Shown here piece after piece: positions 51,692-62,550 of a stretch of 64,000 nt of DNA; positions within the stretch are counted from its first letter, which is position 1; each line of letters opens with the position of its first letter. The stretch lies in assembly GCA_022925895.1 (NCBI GenBank), contig JAKSYS010000219.1, positions 1 through 64,000 of the forward strand, given 5' to 3'. The stretch is from Fragilaria crotonensis (taxonomy: Eukaryota > Bacillariophyta > Fragilariophyceae > Fragilariales > Fragilariaceae). The notes under the pieces are model-generated. The model saw nothing but the letters and a program-made list of their open reading frames with translations. It did not search any database and was not told where the DNA came from. The translations under genes and the position numbers were made by a program.

Positions 51692-54600
51692 ATGGTCAAC
51701 CCAGCACTAACCCATTTGCCTCCAACTGAGGCCAACTGCCCACCCTCCCATTGTGTCAAGCCTACGAAACACATGGTGAACTATGTCGCCGCCGACGGCG
51801 ATTTTGCAGCTCCTTTTGATGCAGATGCACTCAAAAATGCTGCCCTACCTTTCAAGAAGCATTCCTTTTCCTATGTTGCAACTACTAACACTTCTTCCAT
51901 TGCTGAATCTAACACCTACAGGCCCAAGAAGAGCCCCAAGCAAGCTCCAGGCCATTTTCAGCGCACCGCAACGGCCCTGACTCCAGAGCAAGAGTCCGCC
52001 GTCATCTCGCGTTTTCTTGAAACCATCGATCAAGAACGCCTCCAAGACACCGACACCAACAACAGAGTTAACTACGCCTGCGAACTCTCCTACGAAGCAG
52101 GATCTACCGATATGGGTCGCTCCCATTCTCTTTCCATCAAACCAGGCGCCATCAACGACAACGCAGCCGCCAAATTCCAAGACAATCAAGACAACAACGC
52201 GCGCAATACCTTCGCTTCCACCATCATCCCGCGCCAAGAAGACCTCCAACTTGCCTCCTACGAAAGGCCTATCAAGAACCAACGTGTCAGATTCAATTTT
52301 AACGTCGAAACCATCAAGATCAAGAACAACAATGAAGTCGCGAAATGCGACTCTTTCAAGATTCCGGCGACGAACGCCGAAGACCTCCACTACGACAAGA
52401 GGGGTATCATCCAAACCGCCTTGAAAAGGCTCTCCAATGCATGTCTCAATCAAAATTCCGACGAATACTCGAGGAGAAATCGTCCGAACAGTGGACTGCA
52501 TCAAAGAATTAGCGCAGAACGTACGTTTTACTACGCCGTGCAAGCGCGAAGCTCGCAAGAGCGATTCTGACGACGACATCACATCAAGCGAAGCCAGAGC
52601 TTCCCACAACATGTCTACTTTCCTTCAGGCACCAAGAATTGGCGGAGAACAAGCAAAAACAGTAATGGCAATAATGGACAAGTTCCATGGCCAAAATTGC
52701 AAATTCTCCTCTGAGTGCCTCTCCAAGTCTCCAGAACTGCTGAATCCACCTACAAGTACTACAATGATGCAGCTTCCTATGAGATTGGAAGAACTTCACA
52801 GAATTTTCTTCCCAACTTTACCTGAGAAGGTCATTCCATTTGTAAGGCACCATAACAAAGCAGTCATACAGCATGACAGCATCCTTATCTTGCCTGTGAC
52901 CCCTCCGGTTACAACTTCCCATCAAACTGTCAGCACTTCAATTGCTACTCAGAATGATGAGAACACCCCCGTCCACGGTGACGCCATCAATGGCCCTGTT
53001 CCGCACGACGGAATTGGTCCGATGTCCGAACGCGATCCCGGAATTGAAAATGCCGTTAACCCCAACTTCAACGACGACATTTCCGATAACGGCCTTGACA
53101 TAGGTAACATGTCATGCGGAATCCGATGGAAACGAACGATGACAGAAATTTTCATCAAGACTCCCCCGGACGAGAAATCGAAATTCCCTACGTCGAATTC
53201 CCCTCCCACGCCGCCCTACACAGACAAGACTCCCGCGGACACCACCTACGAATCTGCGGACATGCTGACGACTACGATTCCAGCACAGCCACAGACTACG
53301 TCCGCCTTCCGCCACCCGCCGGACACCAAGATCTACCGTGACTCAGACATCAAGCACAAGAAAACTACCCAATTCTCAGTCACACTTCCACAATTTTTGA
53401 ACAGAAAGCCTGTAGCTTTTGAAAGCTGCAATCCCTTCAGTTTTCTGTCAATTGCTGAGAACTCTCACAAGTTGCATCCCACCACCGACAGCGCCTCCGA
53501 TTGCCTACTATCTACGACTGCAGGCATCACCAACTTGATCAAGACAATGTCACACAATCCCCCAGAATACCCATACACAAACAAGACACCAGAGACACTC
53601 CTTCATGTCATTCCTGGTGAGTCTAGTTCTGTGTGTTCAAACAATGAAAACAAAGAAAAATCTATTACTTGCAACTCACTTACTCCTCCTGGCCACAGAC
53701 ACAATGATGTGAATGTAGCAACAGAGGATTATTGCAATGTGATAAGATATGAATTGGAAAAACAACAAAGCATTTGCAAACACAATGCCCTTGCTGTTCA
53801 AACTCCCAGATCATTAATTTTACCCAAAAAATCCGAAAACACAGACATCAACAACAAACGCTCCGTCAACCGAAAATGCACCTCCAGAAGGAGCAAATGC
53901 TCACCAAGAAGTGCACCACCCAATGTTTGCAAACACGCCAACTAATTGTGAAACATTTTTTGATGACAATGAGCATGAAAACAATGATGATGATCTGCCT
54001 CAAATTCCCTTAACCTCCCCAGATGCCCTGACATCATCAACCAGAACTGACTTCACATATCCACCGATTGAAGACCTCACAAGGACGCTCCTGAAATATG
54101 CCAAGATTGCAAACCTTCAGGAACTTAGCTTCCCAACTGACCTTCTCTCACGAAGACGACAATTCAATGCCTTCATGGATAACCTCCGAATCATATGCAG
54201 CATATCACCATGGACACGCCAAGTCTTTGACCTTTGGCCGAGACAAATCAATTACTCTCATCCATGTGTTGGTATTGCAATCTTCAATCTGATTTTCACC
54301 AACATCTGTGAGCCCTGCCAGACACACATTATTGACTGTTCCCAGATGCCAGAACAGCCATTCTGACTCTAAGACGTCACTGTGCACCGCTCACCCAAGA
54401 TCACATTGAACGCACGCGAATCCTTCTACTCCATCAAGCAAGGACATCAAGAAGTTGCAACATCCTACTTGAATCGCATTCGGACATTATCGCGCGACTG
54501 TTATCACGCCGGAATCACAAACACCGATGCTGATATAATCAAACGAGCCATTCATGGCGGCAGCAATCACCACTTCTATGCTGCTTCCTACCAACGCTTT

Positions 54601-55398
54601 GATGCCGACATCCGTCGAGCAGAATTACATGACAAAGAACTACCAACATTTGCGGAACTTGAGAGCCACTTATTGAATATTGATGATTCCTGTGGACTTA
54701 CTCTCCCTTCCCAAAACCAACACAATTACAACCAACATGCAAATTCTGCACACCAACCTTCATCAAGTCTGCCTTTTCAACATCAAGGCACAACTTATGA
54801 TGATCTTCCACCACACCAACACCAAGCCTTCACCAGCTCTTCAATGATGCACCCAAATGCAGCCAAAAACAATAACAGGCCACCACATCAAGAAGTTGAA
54901 AATCAAACAAACAATCTGGCCTCTGCACAGCATCCAAGAAGACAAAACAATGACAATGATTGCAGTATTGCAATGCAACAGCCTCAGCCTTTTCAAAAGC
55001 AACATCACAACACAAGACCTCATTTCAGACAAAATTCTTCAAACAATGCAAATCAAAGGCGTCCTCCAGATAATTTCAGCTCACCCAATGCTGCAAATAT
55101 TACATGCTACAATTGTGGACAACTTGGCCACTATGCTAATCGATGCATAACCGTCAACAGATCACAAAACAGCAACCATGGAGGACTCCAAAACACAAAT
55201 CCAAACAATGATGAAACCGCACCCCACAACCAACGTGCGCATTACATCACTGATTCAATTCCATCTCAATCACATGCTTTTCACCATCAAGCATACATTG
55301 CCTCCTGCAATGACCAGGGCAACTTCAACTGCCCAAAACCAGTTACTTCATGGCCTGATATTGACACCCCTGAGCAGATGGCAATCAACAGAGTATAA
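51692..55398 (+). pseudogene. gag of the gag-only element, frame-broken
   Basis: ATG at 51692 opens a frame to 52570. Protein-like sequence continues in another frame from about 52437 to 53945, a third to 54366, and after a double break (about 54340-54415) to 55398. The C-terminal part resembles retroelement Gag: F-Y-S-I-K-Q-G-H-Q-E, S-Y-L-N-R-I-R-T-L, then a zinc knuckle C-Y-N-C-G-Q-L-G-H-Y-A-N-R-C (55105-55146). Gln/Asn/His-rich low complexity surrounds it. Either one long Gag decayed, or two to three Gag-like proteins are produced; the young LTRs argue that this copy may be mobilised in trans regardless. Confidence 0.65.
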
Positions 55399-55625
55399 CT
55401 CAATGATTTCTAACCATCAGTTCCAATATCTCCATACAGGCCAACAACAAGACACACTACACATCAACTACGCTGAAAACCTTGTGAATCACATTTCACA
55501 GACATTCCCAAAAAAAAAATGCAAGTCTCACCAAAAAAAAACAATCTTCAGATCAAAAGATTCTGTATGTTTCCAAAGCAAATGCTACAACATCAGAAAT
55601 CAACAGAGATTTGATTCAAGAGGGG

Positions 55626-56518
55626 TGATAGACTTCCAGTATCGCCCTACATATTTTACATCTATCGATCCTAACTGTCGCCCGTGTGCACAGTAAAACG
55701 TTACATCCGTGCTCCAGTAACCAGTGCGACACTGCACGACTGGAATCAAAACTCTCGTCGATTCAAATCATGTTCATCTCATCCCATGAGCATGAACACT
55801 CATTTTCAAACGAGACTCAACGCCTCGTATACGGACGACCACACCGCGACACGAAACGACGTCTCCGAGAAACGAGGAGTGTTCCTCATTGTTCCAAAGG
55901 AACACTCCCTTCATTCAGACCTCTCATCTGTTGCACCTCCTCACTCTTCTCACAATTGTCGAAATAATTCATTTTTAGTGCCACTTACCTTTTCTGCACA
56001 TACTGTGAATATCTGCACAATCATGAATGAAATTGACCATGACGAATTTTTACCGCCGGTCGTCAAATTGTCAACCTCACCATACTGTACATATTTCAGT
56101 AGTCAGTACGACGGTACTCACTATTACGACAGCACACAACACGGCAATCAGTACAGCAGTACTTTTTGCACATCACTTCCTCTGCCCGGCCATAGTCCGT
56201 GCACGTCTGAGTCTATCGTTACCGTACATAACGATAAACTATTAGACAGTGCCCACTATGACCAAAGCGATATTATTACTAGTCAGTCCCTCGCACATTT
56301 ATGTAGCGATAGACCGACAGATAGTATACGTATCGTTGTCTGTAGCGGTAGACAGCATTGTATTGCTGTACCGTTTATAGACACACTAAGCAGTAGTCAG
56401 TGTCGTACTAGACACTTACCTACTGGGGGCGTACCCCGTAACGGTTACGTCCTGGTTCTTAACCCGAACCTTACGCCGACCTGCGCGTCGACAGGTTCCG
56501 TTAACCCGAACCATATCA
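55626..56518 (+). repeat. 3' LTR of the gag-only element
   Basis: 893 bp, TG...CA, with the same long open frame as the 5' LTR (here starting at 55684). Followed by TGTAC. Confidence 0.92.
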
Positions 56519-56523
56519 TGTAC

Positions 56524-57261
56524 TGGGGCCTGATCCTGATGAGCAAACCAACATCTAGCTAGCTAGTACTGGAGTAGTGAAATCAAACACTACCGGTACA
56601 GTACCATGAAAAACTACCACGACTCGCACGAATGAGATTCCTCGTCGGAGGCCTCGTAGGAAATGTACTACCAGGTACCTACGTTGTAATCCAGTACACT
56701 CTCTACTTTCCACTATGTACTCCCTCGTATTAGCTATTAGCTAGAGTCGTGAGTAGATACATGTATGCATACGTCAACAGCGGGCTGCCTGGCGCCTTGC
56801 GCATGCTGGGGAGCGAGGCGAATCTTGAGCAATTGGTTCGGCGAGAGCCGAGAGCGAGACGTACTATGTAGTACTTGTACCAGGTACAGTAGTACCTCTA
56901 CTCTCCAGTACGTATGTATGCGTGTTGGAGTGCAACGTGCATCTCAGTATTCAATGCAGCGAGAACAGGAGGGAATTGAGAACACCGGACCGAAGAACAA
57001 AGAGGAATACGGAATACGTGATACAGATGTGCGTACGTGATCCTCCGTACATCATATGCAGTATACCACGATATCCTAGTACTACTATTGTACTGCCACT
57101 GAACGCTGTACTCTAACGTGAGCAGTGGACTGTTCTTATTCAGATGTCATCAATCCCACACACGAATCTCAACTCCCAACTCCCAACTCCCAACTCCCAA
57201 CACATGAGCTTTCCCACAATTTCCATTACAACTCCCTACTCCGGAAACAACAGCAGTAAAC
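56524..57261. other. GTAC-rich intergenic region upstream of the TLDc gene
   Basis: GTAC words occur throughout 56560-56930. CAACTCC repeats at 57167-57200 form a short direct repeat (CCCAACTCCCAACTC). No gene is supported. Confidence 0.5.
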
Positions 57262-58767
57262 ATGAGCGACGAGAACGACAATGAGAAGAAACAAGAAGCG
57301 GCTCGAGAGCTCCAATCATCTATTATGAAAAAACGAGCATCTCTGACCGATGCTGAAATAACATTTCTCCGTGCATTGCTACTGGACGATACTGTGCCTA
57401 CAGCTAGCTTGACGCGTGCCTCCAAGAAGCTCAATGATGACATGCTTTTCTCAACTCCATTTGCCGGAACACAAGCTGAGAAACGCCCATCGAGCGTCAG
57501 GCGTACCCAACCCAATCAAATTGGTCTTTGGAGTGCCTTTCGCGACGGTATTCGACCGAAAGCATTGGCACGGAGGGGATCGAGAGTCACAGATTACGAA
57601 ACAGAGGAACAAGCACCTGCACCAAAAGAAGTGAGCGATGAAGATTCGATCCAATCCGATGAAGAAGTTCGACCGGAACGCGAAGACGACCAATCAGAGA
57701 ATTCGTCATTGGCAGATGACGACTTACCTCCAGAGCACTATGATGCGTGGGAAGTCCTGAAGGACGAGTACGCCGCGGACTTCGGTTATGACAACACACC
57801 CACTCAAGTACTTACAGCGCAAGACTTGGATGATGACGATAACAACTACTTCACTATCCTCGGAACCTCGGCCGACGACACTCTTGCACGTCCTCATGTC
57901 CTCTCGCCCCCACTTATGGACTCTCTCATGACGTTCTTGCCGGCAGCCATTAAGAACCAAAATTATTGGCTAAAATACTCTCTTGTTCGCGATGGTGCAT
58001 CTCTTGCGATACTTCGTCGCTACGTCCGAGGTGCTAGGCGAACAATTCTGGCCATTGAAACAACCGACGGCCATGTCTTTGGATCATTCACCAGCACGAA
58101 TTGGAGGTATCAACGACATGGCTTTTATGGAACCGGAGAGTCGTTCTTGTGGCGTATGCGACACAGTCGCAAAACAAAGTGTTCGTCCCTGTATGATCAA
58201 GCCCAGATGGAAAGTGAGATTGATGTCTACTTTTGCACCCATCAAAATGAGATGATTCAATTGAGTACCGACGAAATGATCGCAGTCGGCGGAGGTGAAG
58301 TGGAAAGTGACACTGACTCCTCTGTCGAAGAACGATCTGATCGGTTTGGGTTCGGCCTTTCGATTGATGATTTCATGCTCCACGGAACTTCAAGTCCCTG
58401 CGCCACCTACAAAAACCCCTGCCTCGTGGATGGTGGTTCAAAAGATAAACGCTTCCGCATTGCCAATGTGGAGGTGTGGACGTTAACTCCATGCGCCACG
58501 GTCGATGCCGCGGAGCGCCTCGAAATGTCTCAATTTTGGATTCAGCAGTCGTCTCGCGATATGTCAAGCACCATGTCTCTTCGGTCCGTGGCGGCAGGAT
58601 CCCCCCGTCCCTCACGGTCCCCCCGACCGGGATTTCGAAAGGTGGAGGATTTCGATGCTGATGACTTGTCTCAAGAGTCATTCTATCGACGTGTTGGTGA
58701 AAACGATGAAAGCGAACAGCAACGAGATATATGGCAGTATGCGACAATGATGAATACACACAAGTGA
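57262..58767 (+). CDS. TLDc-domain protein
   Basis: 501 aa, one exon. The N-terminal half is charged and low complexity (acidic stretches near residues 110-160). The TLDc domain starts near L-M-D-S-L-M-T-F-L-P (about residue 215) and runs through W-L-K-Y-S-L-V-R-D-G-A-S-L and F-G-S-F-T-S, then G-T-G-E-S-F-L-W. After an inserted acidic loop it closes with G-F-G-L-S-I-D-D-F, G-x-S-x3-T-Y-x-N-P-C-L and F-x-I-x-N-V-E-V-W. The split by an insertion and the terminal E-V-W are typical of the family (OXR1, NCOA7, TBC1D24), linked to oxidative stress resistance and V-ATPase interaction. The Ser-Pro-Arg-rich C-terminus could be phosphorylated. No partner is evident from position. Confidence 0.88.
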   Translation: MSDENDNEKKQEAARELQSSIMKKRASLTDAEITFLRALLLDDTVPTASLTRASKKLNDDMLFSTPFAGTQAEKRPSSVRRTQPNQIGLWSAFRDGIRPKALARRGSRVTDYETEEQAPAPKEVSDEDSIQSDEEVRPEREDDQSENSSLADDDLPPEHYDAWEVLKDEYAADFGYDNTPTQVLTAQDLDDDDNNYFTILGTSADDTLARPHVLSPPLMDSLMTFLPAAIKNQNYWLKYSLVRDGASLAILRRYVRGARRTILAIETTDGHVFGSFTSTNWRYQRHGFYGTGESFLWRMRHSRKTKCSSLYDQAQMESEIDVYFCTHQNEMIQLSTDEMIAVGGGEVESDTDSSVEERSDRFGFGLSIDDFMLHGTSSPCATYKNPCLVDGGSKDKRFRIANVEVWTLTPCATVDAAERLEMSQFWIQQSSRDMSSTMSLRSVAAGSPRPSRSPRPGFRKVEDFDADDLSQESFYRRVGENDESEQQRDIWQYATMMNTHK

Positions 58768-58856
58768 TGAGATCGTGTTCCGTTGAGTGTTGAACAGTAA
58801 ACAAATCTATGAAAATATGGCATGTTAATGTGGTTATCCCCTTCAATGCGTTTGTC

Positions 58857-59361
58857 TCATAACGTAGCTACGGCGGCCACGCGATCTCCAGCGTTGACGT
58901 CTCCGATGACGGCAGAAGGGTAAGTATGGGGTCTGGTGGGGGATACAGCGTTTTGTCGCAGAAAGTGCAATTGCTTTTCTGTCTTTCCCAGTCCACAGAC
59001 GAATGTATCGATGAACGTCTCGTCGGCAACGTAAAAGATTTCGTCTGATGGACATTTTCGACGCGGATTTGGAGGACCCATTTTGATGGAATCGACTACC
59101 TTGTTTCGAGCATGATTTGATCCACATCTGTATCCTGTCCAGTACCGCCGCAAGTCGCTCAACATCGGACGATGACTCCGAGCTGTTGCTGCGGAATTGA
59201 ACGTCGTCCTTCACCCAATCTGGAAGGAGTTTCCAAAGGAGTCTCGCCAAAATCACAGCCACTGCTGCGGATGTTACAGCAGGCAGCATTTCATATGCCA
59301 TTGTTTTGGCAGCCATGAGCTTGGGACCGCCCAACACAAACAGTGCTGGCGGTACTGGCAT
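58857..59361 (-). CDS. Small membrane protein with a probable 55-nt intron
   Basis: Proposed exon 1 59361-59100, intron 59099-59045 (GTAGTC...CATCAG) and exon 2 59044-58857, about 149 aa. Exon 1 encodes a hydrophobic helix (M-L-P-A-V-T-S-A-A-V-A-V-I-L-A-R-L-L) then a polar segment. Exon 2 reads D-E-I-F-Y-V-A-D-E-T-F-I-D-T-F-V-C-G, which is more protein-like than the unspliced frame (Arg/His-rich). No family is recognised. A degraded similar segment lies downstream of the lipase (62455-62550). If the intron is not used, the 172-aa frame ending at 58843 is the alternative. Confidence 0.45.
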
Positions 59362-59593
59362 TTTTGCTTCAGTATATCGTCGTCACATAGTCACATAACG
59401 CGAATGAATCAGCTACAGCAACACAGGAACGATCGTAGTTGGCATGCACGTGATTAGGGCAACTATCTTTCAGACGACGAGGACAAATGCAAACCAAGTC
59501 CCCATCACACCCGCATATGCCGAAGGACCAAACCTCGCATCAAAGAACATGTTCTTGCTGCAAGGCTGGAGTTAACACGCACCCGCGGAGCGC

Positions 59594-60457
59594 TCATTCC
59601 AGTACTTCTGTTTTCTCCGCTGACACCACATAGTCGAATCCAAATTTGATAGGCCCGTTCACTGTGGCGTCGAAAGCCTGCCTGTCCAACTCATCGAAAA
59701 CCTCCTTCATTGAACTCACTAAAGCTGGTGTCGGGAATGATGCAAACTTGGAGCGTCCAACATTGATTTGTCTGAGGATCGTGCTGTATTTATACAGAAT
59801 CGGAAACTTGTCGGTCTGCTTTAGTTGAAGGTTAGGTGTGCGCATGACTTGTTTCTCGATCCAATCAACAGGATATTCTCTATAACAGCGATGACCTGCA
59901 AGCAGTATGCATGCATCGCGAACTTGGCGAATCTTGCAAATGACGTTCCCGGGTCCTTCGGCTCTGTCTGGGATAGGTTCCAGACCCACAATGTAGATCC
60001 GGCCTCCAGGTTTCAAAAGATGCGCGAGCTTTGGAATAATCTCATCTTGCCGATAAGGAGAGAATCCATCCATTGCGCCGACCAGGTAATCCGCTATTAT
60101 GGTATCGTACTGTGGCTGCGGTAGTTGCAACTCTCCGAACCAGTTTCCAATAATGATATGATTGCCTTCAAGGACGCCTAGCTTCTGAGCTTCTCGCATG
60201 ACATTGTGTTGCATCGTTTTATCAGCTGTAATCGCTGTGAAAGAAGTCATCCCCTTCCCCTGCCCCAACGTAGCAATCCATTGCAATGAATGCGAGCCAG
60301 TTCCTGCATCAAGAACATCGCCAAATGGAATGTCTCCCTGTTGGGCCTCGATGCAATCGAAGAGAACATCACCTTTACCAAATTGCTTCTCTGCCATATT
60401 CGCTGAAGATGATGCTGCGAGTAGAGCCCAGATGTCAAACAAAGCTTTCATAGGCAT
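59594..60457 (-). CDS. SAM-dependent methyltransferase, class I
   Basis: 287 aa from ATG 60457. A short hydrophobic N-terminus precedes motif I V-L-D-A-G-T-G-S-H-S-L (about residues 48-58), the helical T-A-I-T-A-D-K loop, post-motif I-I-A-D-Y-L-V-G-A, and L-L-K-P-G-G-R-I-Y-I-V-G, the usual strand-4/5 order of class I enzymes. The second half is specific and contains Y-R-E-Y-P-V-D-W-I-E. The substrate is unknown; small molecule or protein both remain possible. A weak signal-like start (A-L-F-D-I-W-A-L-L-A-A-S-S-S-A) could be a secretory or organelle presequence. Confidence 0.78.
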   Translation of the reverse strand: MPMKALFDIWALLAASSSANMAEKQFGKGDVLFDCIEAQQGDIPFGDVLDAGTGSHSLQWIATLGQGKGMTSFTAITADKTMQHNVMREAQKLGVLEGNHIIIGNWFGELQLPQPQYDTIIADYLVGAMDGFSPYRQDEIIPKLAHLLKPGGRIYIVGLEPIPDRAEGPGNVICKIRQVRDACILLAGHRCYREYPVDWIEKQVMRTPNLQLKQTDKFPILYKYSTILRQINVGRSKFASFPTPALVSSMKEVFDELDRQAFDATVNGPIKFGFDYVVSAEKTEVLE

Positions 60458-61039
60458 CACAAATCCGTTTAGTGTTCAGTGACATGTTCTATTGCATGGT
60501 ACGGTACCATGGTACTATCCTGTCCTGAACAAATCCTGGTCGGATTTATGATTTTTATTCAATGGATTCGGAGAATGAGTCCGTACGAGTAGTACTCCAG
60601 TACACGTACACTACCCCGGTTCTAGTACCGTATGCGAGCATTCCAGATTCCTTACCGAGTCAGTCCTCGGTGCTCAGTGCTTTCATGTCATTGATCCTTG
60701 CCTCCTTTCCGCACTCTCACCTAATCTATGCAACAGATGTGCAGGACGAGGAAAGGCAATGCAAAAGAGAGCCAACAAAACTACTGAGGTGACAGCAAAC
60801 AAACCTGGAGATATTTTTATCTTGGACACAATTGGCCCATATGCTACTAAACTACAGTCATGGGACACCCAACTGCCTAGCGGCAGCACTGGTTCAACTT
60901 GAGGATGAAAAACAAGAAAGTCCTAGGATTTCTATGGTACCAGGATTGATGTTATTTCAAAATTCTTGAATAACTCATTCAACAGATTGAAGGCATCCAG
61001 AAAGCATGTGAATAATGCCAGTCAGTTTGGGGTTTTTGA
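60458..61039. other. Intergenic region
   Basis: GTAC words at 60590-60640. No gene is recognised. Confidence 0.45.
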
Positions 61040-61840
61040 AAGAGAGAGATTATTGACAAGTTCATGTGGGAGGAACTCAAGAAATGGTTCAATATAGTAT
61101 CTGATTTGGGACAATTGAAGAAACAGCTTGGCATATGGTATGACTGGAAAACTGATGACAATGAATACACCTAGTGGCAAGTATGACAAAAATTGGAATT
61201 GCGTATGGAGTCATTTGTGATGAGTGTTGGAAGGAAATATCAAAGAGGAGGCTGAGACTCCAGGTTATTCAATGAATTTCTGAGTAAGAACAAGGGAGAA
61301 CCAGTGAAAAAGACCAGTTAGCTTCTGTTCAATATTGGAAAGGTTGCACCAGATTTGACAAATGCAGATCAAAAATTTGTGCAACATTTGTGCAATCCAG
61401 GTGAAGAAGACCACTGCTGGTGGAAAGCACCTACAAGATTGCTTGTGGGACTTATCAAGGCAACTATGAAGGTCTCATGCGCAAGAAAGCAAAGGAATGG
61501 AGGCCCAGCCATATCTTTTGCAACTCTGATTATGCAATGAAAAAGATGACAAAAAGAGAGTTTCATCTGGGATACACTCACTTGGTGGTACTTCAGTAAA
61601 TTTGGAAAACCAAGACACAACATGTGGTGATGTTGTAAGAATGGAGGCTGAATGGAATCAGTGGTGCAAATGGTGCTACAATCTAACCAATGAGGAAGAA
61701 TGGACTGAGGTGGAGAACAAGGCATAGAAAGTTACTTTCAAGGAGCAAGAGCAAGATCAAATTGGAAGGACCTTAAGGTCTGACAGGATTGATGAAAGAA
61801 GTCTAAAGTAGTTACAACATTGCAGACTAGGAAAGTAGTA
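61040..61840 (+). pseudogene. Unidentified decayed coding relic
   Basis: Stop-rich frames contain protein-like stretches (for example F-M-W-E-E-L-K-K-W-F near 61058 and E-W-N-Q-W-C-K-W-C-Y-N near 61650-61690) separated by stops and shifts. It may derive from a transposable element. I cannot identify it. Confidence 0.35.
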
Positions 61841-62454
61841 TGGGTGTAGAGTTTAGAGTATTGTCAATCTACAACTAGCTGGTGGGGTATCGTGGTACTT
61901 GGCACCGTACTTGTAATACGTAAGTGCAGTAGTGGAGATCAGGAACGTCTCAACGATGCAGGCAACGATATCGCCCAGTGGGGCTCTCCGTCTTCACTCC
62001 GCGTTGTTCCACTTAGTAGTAGTTTCTACTAGGCGGGTGTTGCTAGGGCAGATTGGGACTGGTGGTTGGCGTTTCCAAGACTTGGTCTCGGTTGATTTTT
62101 CCCAAGCACCAACACCAACACACCCGGAGCTTGATTGTTCCTGGGGTGGGCTGGCGGTTAATTGAAGATAAGTTAATCCTATTAGGAATGCGTTGATCGG
62201 CACAACCAGCCTTATTTCTAATTCCGGTTTGGTGCGTCTCCGAGTATGGTCTCGTGTAGGATCCTGCGTGTTTCAATCTCACCTGCCAACTGATGTTGAC
62301 CATTGGCCATCCATTTCCTAGGTAGCTGTGGTTTTGATATTTGCTTCTAGTGGATTTGCAGGTAGAGGCAGTCCTTGCCTTTTGGAGCATGGACTGATTC
62401 GGACTGCTGGCAATGTTCTGACTCCTGCTTACTCCGTTGCATTGCAGACGAAGT
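61841..62454. other. Gene-free spacer
   Basis: Contains GTAC words at 61890-61925. Open frames on both strands are unconvincing. Confidence 0.45.
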
Positions 62455-62550
62455 GACATCGATGTACGTCTCGTCCTTGACGCAAAAAGATGGCCTCTAA
62501 TCGGCATATTCGACGCGGCATGTAAAGGACCCATTGATTGGAATCGACTA
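62455..62550 (-). pseudogene. Fragment similar to the small membrane gene at 59 kb
   Basis: The plus-strand words CGATGTACGTCTCGTCC, TTCGACGCGG and ACCCATTGATTGGAATCGAC parallel CGATGAACGTCTCGTCGG, TTCGACGCGGATTT and ACCCATTTTGATGGAATCGA at 59010-59095. It begins at the lipase stop codon and seems truncated. Confidence 0.5.

Larger units (their letters stand above)
50532..56518 (+). mobile_element. Gag-only LTR retrotransposon (TR-GAG-like), recent insertion
   Basis: 5' LTR 50532-51428 (897 bp), internal 51429-55625, 3' LTR 55626-56518 (893 bp). TGTAC flanks both sides (50527-50531 and 56519-56523), a 5-bp target duplication. TGGTTGCTCGCC directly after the 5' LTR can serve as a primer binding site (TGG pairs with tRNA CCA) and a purine run AAGAGGGG precedes the 3' LTR. 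The internal region encodes Gag with a zinc knuckle but I find no protease, integrase, reverse transcriptase or RNase H. It is non-autonomous. Confidence 0.9.

Noticed and set aside
50594-52570. Single 658-aa host protein
   Set aside because: The first 278 codons lie in the LTR and are duplicated in the 3' LTR at 55684; it belongs to the retrotransposon.
60562-60792. 76-codon ORF upstream of the methyltransferase
   Set aside because: Composition and position suggest chance; it overlaps GTAC repeats.
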